Shown: positions 30,821 to 43,172 of the stretch, piece by piece
Numbering within the stretch: the first letter of the stretch is position 1
Layout: every line of letters starts with the position of its first letter
DNA from: Uranotaenia lowii
Lineage: Eukaryota > Arthropoda > Insecta > Diptera > Culicidae
Reading direction: 5' to 3'
Length of the DNA: 64,000 nucleotides
Assembly: GCF_029784155.1 (NCBI RefSeq)
Contig: NC_073693.1
Location: forward strand, 287,280,875-287,344,874
The notes under the pieces: generated by a model
Databases searched by the model: none
Seen by the model: the letters and a program-made list of their open reading frames with translations, nothing else
Told to the model about the DNA's origin: nothing
Program-made: the position numbers and the translations under genes

Positions 30821-33149
30821 TATATGGGTCATTCCATGCCAAGTGTGCACAGCGAGAAAAAAAATCTTATCGAAAATTCATCAAACTTGGCCGATAGACT
30901 TTCTGAGGCCTACAAAACAAATCCTCAATTTTTGAGAATGATCCGCCCACCTCTCGTTCCAGTACCCTCCCTTCTTTTTAACAAGATTTTGAAAATTCAT
31001 CATTTTTAAAATACAACAGCTCTGGACTGAAACATCGTACCAAAATGACAAAATATGCGTTTTGTAGATTTTATTAAAATCTATCGATTGATGTTATTCA
31101 TTACTCGAAAAAGTGACGTTTTAAACGTCAAAACACAGCTCTAAAAACAAAACGTTAATTTTCTCAAGGAAAGTATATTTTTTTCTTGAATTTTATGATT
31201 TCATTGTTTTCTTGAGAAAATTTTACGTAAGAACCAACCAAAATCTCAATATAATATTTCTCGTTTTCGAGATATGAAAGATTTAAGTTGGATTGTCTCA
31301 CAACTATTTATTCGCAGCACTCAGTGATTTCACTAAACTGCATAATTCACCCAAATTTTATGCCACATCTTCCTTGCTTGAACAGATTTTATGTTTTCAT
31401 GATTTGTTTGAATGATTTTGAACGAAACAAAAAAAAATCGTTTTATGAAATATTATAATTCCAAAAATAACTATATTTTTCTCTATATTTTTTCGTTCCA
31501 ACACTGCAATTTATATCATCTTAGAATTTTCTTTTAATTTTGCATACATTTTATATTTGAAATTTCGTTAAGCTTGAACATACTTTCATTCCAATTTTTC
31601 CATTATCTAAAGAGACTGCGGCATGAAACGAACGAAATCTTCTTCATGGTATAACAGGTTTATCATATTGAAACGGTTAATTTTAATAAGCAACAAACAT
31701 TTGTAAAAAAAAAGATGCTTAACAAATTTAAATAACACTTTTTTAACATAACAGATTTTTTTTGTTGGTACCGAGTGGAGCACTAAACAATAGCAATTTT
31801 TTAAAAGTGTTTCACTGACCATTGTGAACGAATTTTGTCCGCATTTGCTTGCTACGCACTCGCTTGCTGCAACTTGCTAGTAGTTTTGAATACAACTTCT
31901 CTAATCGAAGATTGCGGTTGGAATATCCAGTTGCTTCCTGTAGCTAAATTAGTACGGAGTTGTTTAAGTGATTGCTAAGCTTCTAAATAGTCGGGAACAG
32001 TCTTGAGATTTTTGAGCAAAAGCAAAGTGTTCAATTGGAAAAGAACTTCATGAGCGATGTTCAGTGGATAAATAACTACAACAACAACCAGGCAACGCTA
32101 CACTCATTTGAGATGTAGTACTCCGATGATTCAAAAGTAGTTGCAATAAACTTCGTGATCATCTCAAATTGCTTGGAGCATATTACTTCTACAGTGTAGA
32201 ATTTCTCAAAACCAAGTTCAATGGGTTGGAGAAAATGCTCATTTTTCTGATAGAGCAGTTTCTCAATACAACTACCGTTTCAACATGTTAAACCTGTTAC
32301 ACCATGAAGAAGATTTCGTTCGTTTCATGCCGCAATCTCTTTAGATACTGGAAAAATTGGAGTGAAAGTATGTTCAAGCTTAACGGAATTTCAAATTTAA
32401 AATGTATGCATAATTAAAAGACAATTTTAAGATGATTTAACTTGCAGTGTTGGTACGAAAAAATATAAAGAAAAAAATAGTTATTTTAGGAATTATAATA
32501 TTCAATAAAACGATTTTTTTTCTTTCGTTCAAAATGTTAATTGAATTTTTTTTTAATTTAAAACAAATCATGAAAACATAAAATCTGTTCGAGCAAGGAA
32601 GATGTGGCATAAAATTTGGGTTAATTATGCAGTTTAGTGAAATCACTGAGTGCTGCGAATAAATAATTGTGAGACAATCCAACTTAAATCTTTCATATCT
32701 CGAAAACGAGAAATATTATATTGAGATTTTGGTTGGTTCTTACGTAAAATTTTCTCAAGAAAACAATGAAATCATAAAATTCAAGAAAAAAATATACTTT
32801 CCTTGAGAAAATTAACGTTTTGTTTTTAGAGCTGTGTTTTGACGTTTAAAACGTCACTTTTTCGAGTAATGAATAACATCAATCGATAGATTTTAATAAA
32901 ATCTACAAAACGCATATTTTGTCATTTTGGTACGATGTTTCAGTCCAGAGCTGTTGTATTTTAAAAATGATGAATTTTTCAAAATCTTGTTAAAAAGAAG
33001 GGAGGGTCCTGGAACGAAAGGTGGGCGGATCATTCTCAAAAATTGAGGATTTGTTTTGTAGGCCTCAGAAAGTCTATCGGCCAAGTTTGATGAATTTTCG
33101 ATAAGATTTTTTTCTCGCTGTGCACACTTGACATGGAATGACCCATATA
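30821..33149. mobile_element. 2.33-kb foldback element
   Basis: Arms of about 870 bp (30821-31690 and about 32275-33149) are near-perfect inverted repeats starting TATATGGGTCATTCCATG, around a non-palindromic 585-bp centre with slightly higher GC. Minor differences between arms (for example CCATGCCAAG versus CATGTCAAG) show it is not an assembly mirror. The terminal TA or TATA may be the target. Superfamily not determined; no transposase. Confidence 0.85.
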
Positions 33150-33377
33150 TTTTATTGTGGCTTCTTTGATGAAAATTCAGATAATTTGGATAATCGGTAA
33201 GTGTTAATGGTTAGTATTAAATCGAAAGAAACAAGTTTGCATTGTGAAATCTTTTAGGGAGGAGACTTTTCACTAGTGTTAATTTGAATCAAAACAACAA
33301 TGACGAAAGTCTAAAAACAAATCCGCTTATGCTCTACCGCCAAGTGGAGTAATTTGGGGTAACTTATTCAATGATAT

Positions 33378-36300
33378 CAGGGTGGCCACAACCTTTTCAT
33401 TTTGAAATTCCCGTTTTTCCGGTTTTCCCGGTCATAAATTTAAGGTTTTCCAGGCTTTGATAGTCGAATTTGGTCAAAATATTAAAAAAATCATCTTATT
33501 TCATTGATTTGGTTGCTTCATTATGATTAAAATTCCTGTAACCATCCAGATCTTGAAAATAAGTTCTACATAACATATGAAATGTCAATCGAAAATACCA
33601 CATAATCAATGGATGGTAATTTTAGAAAGATCACAAATCCTCTTTACAATACAATAAAAAAAATTACAATTTTGAAAAAAAAAACAATAAATGGAAAAAA
33701 ATAATTTCAAAATCCTTGTTCAAATATTTTTTTTTTTAACAATTAATCATACATTGTTTTAGCATTATAGTTCCAAAGTTCTCATATCAGAACTTGGAAA
33801 TCACGATCTGGATTTAGAATTCTCATTTCGAAAATTAAAAAATATGGGCAACAAGTTAAACAGTCTAGCTAGAGTATCCAGTTTTGGGAATTATATATCA
33901 GCATATTGAATTTAGAGATTAAAAAATAAGAATGATACTGTACTGACTCAATTTGGGGTCATTTAAGAATTTCTCAAAAGGCTGCGCAAATATTAGTTAA
34001 ATCTCATCCATGATTTTCTGCGGAATTTTTAAGTAACGATTACATGAATAAATTTAAATTTTTAGGTTTTTATGGTATTTGTGCCAATTCCAGTCGAATT
34101 GATTATTTTGCAATGCCATACCATACTGCAAAAGACATACCGCTATTCAACTACTGATAACTTTGTTTTCAATAAGATACGAAATTCCAGGAAAAATTCC
34201 ACAAAGCTGTTAGGTGGAAAATTACCTTCACAGAATTTATAAATTGACACAAAAACCGTGAACGGGCTGGGTTCCATAGAAAAAAAAACAAAAAAGAGGT
34301 TGGTTTTTCCAAATAAAATGTTCAATTTTCTCATTCGAACCTAAAAGTTTAAATTTTCTCATGCAAACGTTATTTAAACATTCTGCGAAAAATCATGGAT
34401 TATTTTAGAACTTAAACTTTTTAGACCCCAGGGTTTGAGAAATTCAAAAATGAACTCCCATCAACTCAGTCTAATGATACATTTGTTTCAATTTAGACTA
34501 ACCCACTCTTTTTTTAGCCAAAGAATTTCTATTTCGAAAAGAATGTATGAAAAAAGATTAGAAAGGGTTTAAAATTTATGATCATTCAATGTAAAGTTCG
34601 AAGACCAGCAAACATTAGAAAACATTCATTGTTTAGTATCATAGTGTAGTAAAATTGTAATTCATAATTTTGCAGTTTAAATCGATTGAAAATCGAATTT
34701 AACTGTACTATTCAAAACCCTGAACACTGAATTCAGAACCTATGATTTTCAAGTTCTAGAAAAAAATGTCATATATAATTTTAGAAATCATGGATCAGTT
34801 TCTTCAATCAATGATTCAGAATAAATCTGTATCGGATATTCGGACCGAATATTATCAAAATTTTTAGTTTGTTGAAAATTAAGCGTATAGTTGCGCAAAA
34901 TATTCGGCCAGATATATGTACATTTTTATAGAAATTTTAAAACAAAAAATGATTATTTGTCATAAGTAGTCATAAAAGTTCAAAACAAAACATTGCAGAG
35001 CATTTCTAAGTCCCCTACTGCATACGACCCCGTACGTAAATGGTCTCGATTTTTATTTAATTTTTAAGGATGATTTAGTTCTGCAAAACGTTTCAAACTA
35101 ACTTTATAATTTAAAAAAAAACTTATTTCTTACATTTTTTTGGATTTTATTTTTTTTTGCATACATTTCTAAATAGGAAGTGAATTAAGTTACTTCTATC
35201 GCCAATTTTTTTTTTCTCAACTAATTTGTAATTAATGCAATTGAAGGTTAGCTTTGTTATGCAGAAACATGTGGATTTTATTGCAGTGAATATAGTTACA
35301 ATAAATTGTTCATATGTTTATATGTTGAATCTTGGGGTTAAATTTATTTAAAATAACTGTTTCGGTTAATGATAAAGTTATAAAATTTTGTGGAATGTTT
35401 TCTTGGAAACAATTTCTGTATCAGGATAGCTAATTTTATAAGTTTTCTGCAAAATCCTGCTAAGCTAAGCTTGATAAGCTGAAACAAAGTTGAATAGTGT
35501 ACACATTAGTTATCAAAATCGAAGCGACTTAACAATTATCATAAACTTTTCTGAAACTATGAAAGCTGAGTTATAAAACGCAGATTACAATAAAAACATA
35601 TGTTTTCAAATCCGTAAAGCAACGGAACTATAAATTATTAGTGTATTTCACAAATTTTTCTTTCAAAAAATGATTTTGCAAGATTTTACCGACTTAAATT
35701 CGAATCATTTCTCAGATCCTGCTGTCTAAAACCTTTAGTTCTGATGATATTGTTTTTGAATTTAAAAATTACTAAGTTATGAGTAAAATGAATCGACAAC
35801 CCTCTATACAAATAAAATCTGATGTTTGATCTTTTTATTATCCTCCATTTGAACGAGGAATAAGATATCAACTATCTATTCTAGTTTCAGAGAGACAAAT
35901 GAAATAAACTAAAAGAAAATCCCAGTTTTTCAAAAGTCAAAACTACTCACGGCCTTCGAAAAAATTTGATCATTGATTTAAAACTTTCGATTTCTCTCTA
36001 CTTTCTAGCATGCTAAAAATGCTCTATTATTTTTTTAAATACATAGATCTTATCCAGATTTGAATCTTTTTACAAAAGTTAACCCTTGAAACTCAAAAAT
36101 TGGAGCTGGTAGAAAAAAAACAAATAGCAAATTTGGATTCAGCACCTTCAAACTAATCAAATTTAGCTCTTAAACCTTCGGCACCAAGGAAAAATGTCTT
36201 GTGTTTAATGCAATATTTTTTCAATTTGTTTGGTTGTTGAAACAAATCCCCTTTTTGACATTGATATTTTTCTGATATACTTCACTTAAAACACAAATAT

Positions 36301-36919
36301 ATTTTGAGGATGATACCATGCAATGTTGTATTGTATTGTAACTATTTTAAAGTGTCTAAACATACTCTCATTCAAAAGCTCTCATAAGTTCTTTAAAGTG
36401 TTATTAAAAAAAGTCTGTTTCAAAGATATTTTAAGTAAATTTTGAATGTAAATTTTTCAAATTTTCTTCAAATTTTTTGTCACGAGTCAGGTAAAAAATC
36501 AGTAAATTCAAAATTTTTGTAAATTTTTATAGGAATCGTTAAATTTTCAAGCTTTAATAAGTGAAACTAGAAGTTTTCTGGACTAATAATGACCACTAAT
36601 TTGTATCCAAAAAAGTGAAATTTGAAAGATTAACTTTAAAAAATAGCTTACGGATGAGTTTTTTTTTCCCAAACTTCAAAACTTAAGATTTTCTTTCCAC
36701 ATATATTTTGACCTCTTAAATCTTACATAGAAATTCAAATAATAATTCTGAATATTGAATGTTGGGTTGAATTCCTTATCTCGGAACCCAAAATGAATTT
36801 TGGTTTCTTTTTGTAAATTTTCCCGGTTTTGGGTCTGAATTCCCGGTTTTTCCCGGTTTTCCCGGTTCGATTTTCAATTCTCTTTTTTTCCCGGTTTTCC
36901 CGGTTCTGTGGCCACCCTG
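33378..36919. mobile_element. 3.5-kb TIR element, CAGGGTGGCCAC ends
   Basis: Perfect 12-bp TIR CAGGGTGGCCAC / GTGGCCACCCTG, with matching flanks TGATAT (33372-33377 and 36920-36925). Subterminal regions carry repeated TTCCCGGTTTTTCCCGG. No credible frame inside. It contains the nested element 33941-34473. It is the best-preserved of three similar elements in the intron. The 6-bp match may be the surviving part of a longer duplication. Confidence 0.75.
33941..34473. mobile_element. TIR element with 9-bp TSD, copy 1
   Basis: Ends TACTGACTCAATTTGGGGTC and the complement of CATCAACTCAGTCTA, flanked by ATGATAC-TG / ATGATAC-AT (33932-33940, 34474-34482), a 9-bp duplication with two differences. 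Subterminal text (GAATTTCTCAAA, ATCCATGATTTT, TACATGA) is mirrored at the other end and shared with 42583-43172. The 9-bp duplication suggests a Mutator-like origin. Confidence 0.7.
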
Positions 36920-37392
36920 TGATATGCTCTTTCAGCTGAACGCCGCTAAACAATTTATATTTGTGTTTCTGATTTGTCGATTAGAATTTTTTGCATTTTT
37001 TCTATCAAACAACTATCAAAATTTGAAAAAACTTCAAAGATAGTGCATAAAATTAGAGGTAATTTGTTTCGATACTAGAAGCGGCTTAAATTTTAAAAAA
37101 AGCTGCACTTTTCATTCTTTATCAATTGTGTCATTCAAATAACAATTTTTTTTCTAAAATTAGTAAATATTATGCCAATTCTACGGTACTTGTTTGTTTT
37201 TGAAGAATTAAACTGGCGACGATATTTTTAACGACTGAGATAGCGGTACGAACCCGGATTAGAGAGACTTGTCCTGATTAAAACTTAGGGATGATGTCAT
37301 GGATCTGAGCATTTTGAATAATGGCGTCCAGCTTGAGACGTTCCTGCTTCACGCTAGCTAAGTAAGATATTTTTATCTTAAAAAAGGCTCAC

Positions 37393-38146
37393 CTCAGCTT
37401 CCGTATCACATTCTGTGCTTAGAATTGCACCTTGATGCTGCCGTTGTTGTTGTTGTTGCTTCGACTGTGAGTTACTGTTAGTATTGATCCACTGACATTG
37501 GTCACCATTTTCCAAACCGTTCTTCGTTGACCTTCGGTGCCGTTTGTGCTGTTGATGTTGGCCACCCACCACAGTCCTTTCCCTACTGCCACTACTACTA
37601 GAGGTCGTCACCACGTTAGTAATTGGCTGCAGTCCGGCCGAGCTATTGGACGCATTCGTTACCGGGATCACAACAATCGGCGAACCACTCGCAACACTGG
37701 ATTGGTTTGATTGTAGTTGTTGAAGCTGCCCACCGGTGATGATACTGATGCTGCTATTGGTTGGGTGTGTTGATACGTGCATATTATTTTGGACACTACT
37801 GATAAGATTGGTAGTTTGTTTTTTTCCTTTTTTCCGTGTGGGCTACTCAGAAAACTTTCTTCAACCACCACATGATTCGCGACGATTAGAACTAACAAAA
37901 AACAATTTCACTCATTTCATCGAAACAAAAAGCACACAATTTATTTCCCCATGCACATTATTATAAATTTTACTCTTCGGGTGCTCAATCCGATTGCACT
38001 CGGGCGTCGAAGCTGATGATTGCACATCTTTTCAGTGTAAACAGCTTTACAGGCAGCAAAAAAAAACACAAACACTTTTCGAAGCCGGTAAAATCCTTTC
38101 GGCGATAAGAGAGCAACCCCCGGGGTGGTACGATTTATTCACTGTT
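37393..38146 (-). CDS. Host gene exon 1: start codon exon with 5' UTR
   Basis: Coding part 37393-37782 (130 codons): ATG at 37782 with A at -3; an in-frame TAG lies 63 nt upstream with no ATG between, so this is the first usable start. The exon ends GAAGCTGAG/GTGAGC at 37392, phase 0, matching exon 2. The protein begins MHVSTHPTNSSISIITGGQL and is rich in Ser, Gln, Asn and Thr, with a basic patch HKRHRRSTK and a short poly-Q. Upstream, TTTCTCTTTCCAG at 38147-38154 is a good acceptor, so 37783-38146 is probably 5' UTR in the same exon and a further untranslated exon lies upstream. Alternatively transcription starts within this exon. Confidence 0.8.
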
Positions 38147-38481
38147 CTGGAAAGAGAAAAGAAATAGGGGAAAAAAGTTAATCAACAGCACTGACTTCGT
38201 GATCGGTTTTTATTCGTTAATGAATGTTCAAAAATCAGTGGAAAATTTGTTGAAATGTGAGCAGTAACTCAAGAATATTCTATAGCTCGGAGGTCTTGTA
38301 CTGCAATCAGAATCTTTACGCAGCATAACGTAGGTAGCTGCCCGTAGTCATGCGCATAATTATTTTACATCACACTATTCATGTAAACAAAAGTACTATG
38401 CACATTTGCTCATGACATAGCCGTGGGATTTTGGGGGTTAAACCTTACCAAGGGTCAAGGAAAAGCAACCCAAGTAGTCTA

Positions 38482-38836
38482 CTCTACACTAAAAATGTTG
38501 AATTCTTCATAAAATTTTTATGATTGAGTAAGGTTATTCAAGAGTAATAATCTTTACTCTGAACTGATGCGAAAATCTCAAAATCTTATCCAAGGTTTGG
38601 AATTCTGCTAAAGGATGTCCACGATGAAATTGCCACACACAAAATTGATTCGCAAAATTCGAGTTTTCATCCGATTGCCATCAAATTTTCAGGGATTGAA
38701 AAATAACTATTAAACTTCATTTCACCATTTTACTAGTAATTTGTTTACATACGCAAATATCCGCACCTTGGCCTTAACCCCGTTCATTCAAACCACGGAT
38801 GCAGTAATTTTATTACACTTTTCTTTAGAGTGTAGA
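38482..38836. mobile_element. Possible TIR element, about 350 bp
   Basis: CTACACTAAAAATG at 38482 and TTTCTTTAGAGTGTAG ending at about 38834 are imperfect inverted ends. Interior is unremarkable. Target duplication not resolved. Confidence 0.35.
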
Positions 38837-39084
38837 TATTCTAACGTATGCTTACAGATCGAATCTAATCTAAAAAAGCATCCCTATAGAAAAATAAAAA
38901 AAAAAATTATGAGATGACTAAAAATAAAAACAAACAGTGTTGACAAAATTGGCATTGTACGAATTCCCCTATTTATCTCAAGGTGAAATGTAAGAGAAGC
39001 GAATCGTCTTGTCACAAGACTGTAAAAAATAAATTACAGTATGAAAGCTCATGGAATGGAAAACGGGTACAGAAATTACTCAAG

Positions 39085-39983
39085 CCACACGGAAAATAAT
39101 AGAAAGGTAAAATTTACCGAGATAGCCAGGTGAACGCTCGTGGAAACCGAAAGGTAACTTCTACCTTTTCAAGCTGAAACTCACCTCACGCCTCACAGTG
39201 AGCTAAAGTTTATCTGAATCGAGCTGGAAAAAAGGAACAATTCGCCGAGAAAAGGTTGAATCCAAAAAAGGTAAATCTTACCTCGTAGCGTGGTTAAGTT
39301 GACCTGAATTGAACTGAATAAAAATGTACAATCCAAAAAAGGTAAAACTTACCTCGAAGTGAGGTGAAGTTGACCTGGATTGAGTTAAACAAAACGGTAC
39401 AATTCAACTCGAAAAAAAGTATCTATTTGCCGAACCCGTTTATTGAGCTTCTAAGCTCTTTTGTCATTCTGGAAAAAGTTTTGCCACGTGCCCAATATGT
39501 GAAGATTGGAAAAGGATGGTAAGTGTTTTCTTAGATATTATTTAGTTGTGCTGGTTCTCGTCATAATACTTTGCTTTTGTCCCGGATTGGCCCACAGAGC
39601 TTCGAGGTGTATTCCACGTCATCCTCCAGATATCATTCCGGAAAAGCCAGAACTGAAAAGTCGAAAGGAGAAGGGCATAAATGTGTTAACGCAATGTACG
39701 AGGCCATCGTCGCTCGGAAGAACGCGAAGCCGATTTGCCACGAGTCTGGCGAAGAAATGCCTCAACAATAAAATCTATTTATCTCAAAAATGGATATTTA
39801 CATTTTTGTATAAATTTTGTTTTGATATTAATTATTATTAAAGAAACCAACCAAACCATCTAGCATTTTATCTTTTAATCATACTATTTTGCTAGATGAA
39901 TGCGAAAATGGTAAAATTTACCGAGAAATATGGGTGAAAAAAATCACCTCACTTCTCGCTAAAATTTTTTGTTTTCCGTGTAG
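39085..39983. mobile_element. 899-bp TIR element with tandem 80-bp repeats and captured exon-like ORF
   Basis: Ends CCACACGGAAAAT and the complement of GTTTTCCGTGTAG. Subterminal GGTAAAATTTACCGAG is repeated at the other end (about 39908). Between 39170 and 39420 a segment of about 80-85 bp is tandemly repeated about three times (GGTAAAACTTACCTCGAAGTG, GTTGACCTG). The right half contains the spliced reading frame described separately. No transposase. Confidence 0.65.
39447..39771 (+). pseudogene. Small two-exon reading frame inside the TIR element
   Basis: Exon-like part 39447-39518 reads FCHSGKSFATCPICEDWKRM in frame from just after a stop. It meets a good donor GATG/GTAAGT; a 79-bp intron ends CCCACAG at 39597; the second part 39598-39771 continues in phase 0 (SFEVYSTSSSRYHSGKART..., GHKCVNAMYEAIVARKN..., PICHESGEEMPQQ) to TAA, which overlaps an AATAAA poly(A) signal. 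Cysteine and histidine spacing (C-P-I-C, later H-K-C, I-C-H) hints at a metal-binding fragment. No family is recognised and no start codon is present in the first part, so it is a 5'-incomplete captured gene fragment or a decayed accessory gene of the transposon. Confidence 0.55.
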
Positions 39984-40024
39984 GGATATCGTATAGGGTC
40001 AGGGGTGAGCAACGGGTTAGAACA

Positions 40025-42328
40025 AGGGTGGTCGGATTTACCGGTTTTTTTCAAATCCGGTATTTCGGTATTTTTAATTTATAAAACCGATAAAACCGGT
40101 AAAACCGGTATTTTTCAAAGTATATCGAATTCATGAAAAGGTTTCGACTAAATGCAGTAGTAATGGCATAAAATGCTCAGAATTTATAACGCAATAGATT
40201 TAGCAACACTTCCAATGGAAAAAGATGTTATTATGCTTTTAAATTATCCCGTTGTCATAAATTTATCATCATCCGTATGATAATCATAATATTTATCATA
40301 TTCATTTTATTATTATGATTTTGCTGTGAGGTTGCGGAAATTCTAGAAGTTTCATATTATTTTCAACGAATGTTTTTCCTATACTTTATAAAACAGTATT
40401 CATATTTAAGAACAGATTTTACAGATTTAGTAAAAGTTTATATAGTCTTTCATAAAAATGTTATGAAATTGGATGTACAAAAAGATTTTTTATTAAGATA
40501 CGCTCTTTGTTGCTATAATACTGTTGCAAATTTATTAACATTTTGTTACTGCTTTGTTTGGAAAAAGCAAATGCTTCAACAGTGTTTGAAATAAAAACAA
40601 CTGAGTTCCATCAATTATCTTCAAAATATTGATAAGAAAAAATGATACAAACAGTCTAAAATGTATTTAAATGCTGACTCTATTGAAACATTTTATGTTA
40701 TGGAACAAACTAGGAAGTTAAAATCAATTATCAATATTTTTGGATTTAAATTTCATGCTTGTGAAAGCCTGGCACCACTTAGAACGATTTTGATAAACTT
40801 GGCCTGTTTATAAATAAAACATTTTTGCAAATTTTACCAAATTTCAGCTTAGGGGAGATGAGGGCATAACGAGCACCCAGGGCATAATGAGCACTACTCT
40901 TTTCTACGAAAGTACGTATTTTCTTAAATAAATTTTCATGAGGATTTGTTTCGTACTTCCTATAGTATTAATTTTTCGCAAAAAAAGGAATCTCCTTATC
41001 ATCTTTACAGAGATATTTAAAAAAACTAGCTTGGTTCTCAAGTTACGAAAATATTATAATTTTTGAGCACCACGAAATAAGCTCTTATTATCTTAAAATA
41101 ACCTTGATCTATAATGTACGCACTGCAACATGATGTACACATTGTTTCTCAATTTTTACCATCATCAAATTTTTGATTTTTCACTTTTATCAATTTTAAA
41201 ACACGCTTTTACTTAAATTTGTTGACAAGGGGCATATAGAGCACCATATTATCGAGGCATAATGAGCATTTTCTGCCGTAGAATCTAGCAGCGCATTAAA
41301 ATTGATTTATAGCGCCACACCTTGACTAGTTTTCATCCGACGATCGGTGTCAGAGAGGTAATCAAAAGACTAGCGTTAGATTTCTGTGATTTTTTTCCAT
41401 TTACAATTCATGATCGATTTTTTTATTGTTACATTATACGGCTAGTAGCATCATCCTCCGAACAAAGCACATAATGTATGAGAGTGCGTGAATTGTTTGT
41501 ATTCTACAAACAGACCTAGATTATTTTGTTATTGCTTTGTTTGATGAATCTACGACTCACCTGACTTCATCGAATTGAATTCGCTACTAGATTCCCCGGC
41601 AGAAACCGCACATCTTGCCCTGATTAATAATGCTCATACTGCCTCAGGGGGGGTTCTCATTATGCCTCCACAGTGGTTGGTTTTCAGCTTTTGGCAAAGT
41701 TTTTTAAAATGCATTTTTTAACGTTTTCATCTAGTTTTTCACGTTTCAGCCCGTTAGGGAATAGGCTTTTCAAGTGTCTGAACACGAAACAATAATGTAA
41801 CCTCCATATTATAGCTATTTTCTATGGTTAAATAACCGTTATCCTTAAGGTGGCCATTATGCCCCCATCTCCCCTACCAATGAAAAATTTAGTGATTATT
41901 GTGAAGCAATCATAAATTTCTTGTAAATAGCTGTATCTTTTCTTCAGTTGTTGTACACTTGTACAGTCTTTAAATGTTGTGGAGCGTTAGTTCGATATTT
42001 GAACTGAAATGTGTAAAGTTTCATGAAAAAAGATTTTATTAAAAAAATTCATCGACAAGTTTAAGCAATAATCTAATCTCACATGCAGTAAGGTTTATTG
42101 AGCTTGGCTTGTGAAGCTGATTGAACAAAATTTGAGTATTTGTACTCATAAATATTTGATTCAAAAAAAACATTTAGCTGTGTCAATTAAAGGACAATGC
42201 CAAAACATGATGAAAAATTTACCGGAAATACCGGTTTTTTACCGTCCCAAAAGTCGGTATTCCGGTATTGAGAAATTGGACGGTTTTACCGGTTTTACCG
42301 GTTTCGGTAAAACCGGTTAGACCACCCT
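40025..42328. mobile_element. 2.3-kb TIR element, AGGGTGGTC ends
   Basis: Ends AGGGTGGTC / GACCACCCT. Both subterminal regions are dense in ACCGGTTTTACCGG and CCGGTATTTCGGTA repeats. Flanking duplication not certain. Resembles the CAGGGTGGCC group in layout (AGGGTGGYC end plus CCGG-rich repeats) but with a different repeat word. Contains the nested element 40852-41874. Confidence 0.65.
40852..41874. mobile_element. 1-kb TIR element with TA target, GGCATAATGAGCA repeats
   Basis: Ends GGGGAGATGAGGGCATAA and the complement of TTATGCCCCCATCTCCCC, flanked by TA (40850-40851, 41875-41876). The word GGCATAATGAGCA occurs in direct and inverted forms at least five times (about 40871, 40885, 41256, 41628, 41655). 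TA target and length suggest a Tc1/mariner-type MITE. No transposase frame. Confidence 0.75.
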
Positions 42329-42582
42329 ATTAAACCCTTTTCTCGGAAAAACTCATTTTTGTTCGAACTGATGCTATACTATTCGTTATCACTTCAGTTT
42401 AAAAAAGGAATTATAGAGGTAAATCTCTACGAAAACTTTAAGTGAGAAAACCATATTTTTTGGAAATCACTGTCTTCCCAGCGATCGATGTTGAATCGTT
42501 TAAAACTTTTGTAGACTTGAAATCCATTTTTTGTTCCGTTTTTTAATATAAATTCCCGTATAAGATCATTGCATTGCTGCGT

Positions 42583-43172
42583 TAGACTGAGTCGATTTGG
42601 GGTCAATTTGAATTTCTCAAACCCCGGGGTATAAAAAACTTCGTTTTGGTTCAAAACTGATCCATGATTTTTTACAGAGTTTTTAAGTTAGTTTACATGA
42701 GTAAATTTGAACTTTGAGGTTTGTATGGGAAAATTGCTGCTTGTGCTCCGCGCAGTATTGCATGAAAAGTAGTTAAGCAATATCTCGCTAGCCACCCAGC
42801 AGTGATGTCAATTGAATTTATTGTTTATCAATGTCAAAATACATGTTAAACAACTTAAAAACTTTTTTGCCTTATAAAATACGAAATTACGGTCTTCAAC
42901 AATGTTGTTCAACGGAAAATTTTCTTTAAAGAATTTATAAATTGGCAAAAAAATCACTATCGAGCTCGGTTCCACAGGAAAAATAAAAATTATGTTGATT
43001 TTTCAGTTCAAAATATTCAATTTTCCCATACAAACGTAAAAGTTCAAATTTGCTCATGTAAACGTTATTTAAAAATTCTGTAAAGAATCAGATTAAGTTT
43101 CGAACAAAAACAAAGCTTTTTGAACCCCAGGGTTTGAGAAATTCGAAAATGACTCCAAATCGACTCAGTCTA
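42583..43172. mobile_element. TIR element with 9-bp TSD, copy 2
   Basis: 590 bp, ends TAGACTGAGTCGATTTGGGG and complement, flanked by TTGCTGC-G/A-T (42574-42582, 43173-43181): a 9-bp duplication with one difference. Mirrored blocks AAACCCCGGGGT and GAACCCCAGGGTT, and TACATGAGTAAATTTGAA, cover most of both arms. Same family as 33941-34473. Confidence 0.8.

Noticed and set aside
30821..33149. Assembly-generated mirror duplication
   Set aside because: Arms differ at several positions, the ends are clean and transposon-like, and the centre is unique.
36735..36953. Asn/Arg/Lys-rich protein (NRENREKKRIENRTGKTGK)
   Set aside because: Translation of the CCCGGTTTT subterminal repeat of the TIR element.
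39506..39841. Frame with a hydrophobic, signal-peptide-like N terminus (MEKDGKCFLRYYLVVLVLVI)
   Set aside because: The hydrophobic part is translated from the 79-bp intron of the small spliced frame, and the rest is in a different frame from the better-supported exon reading.
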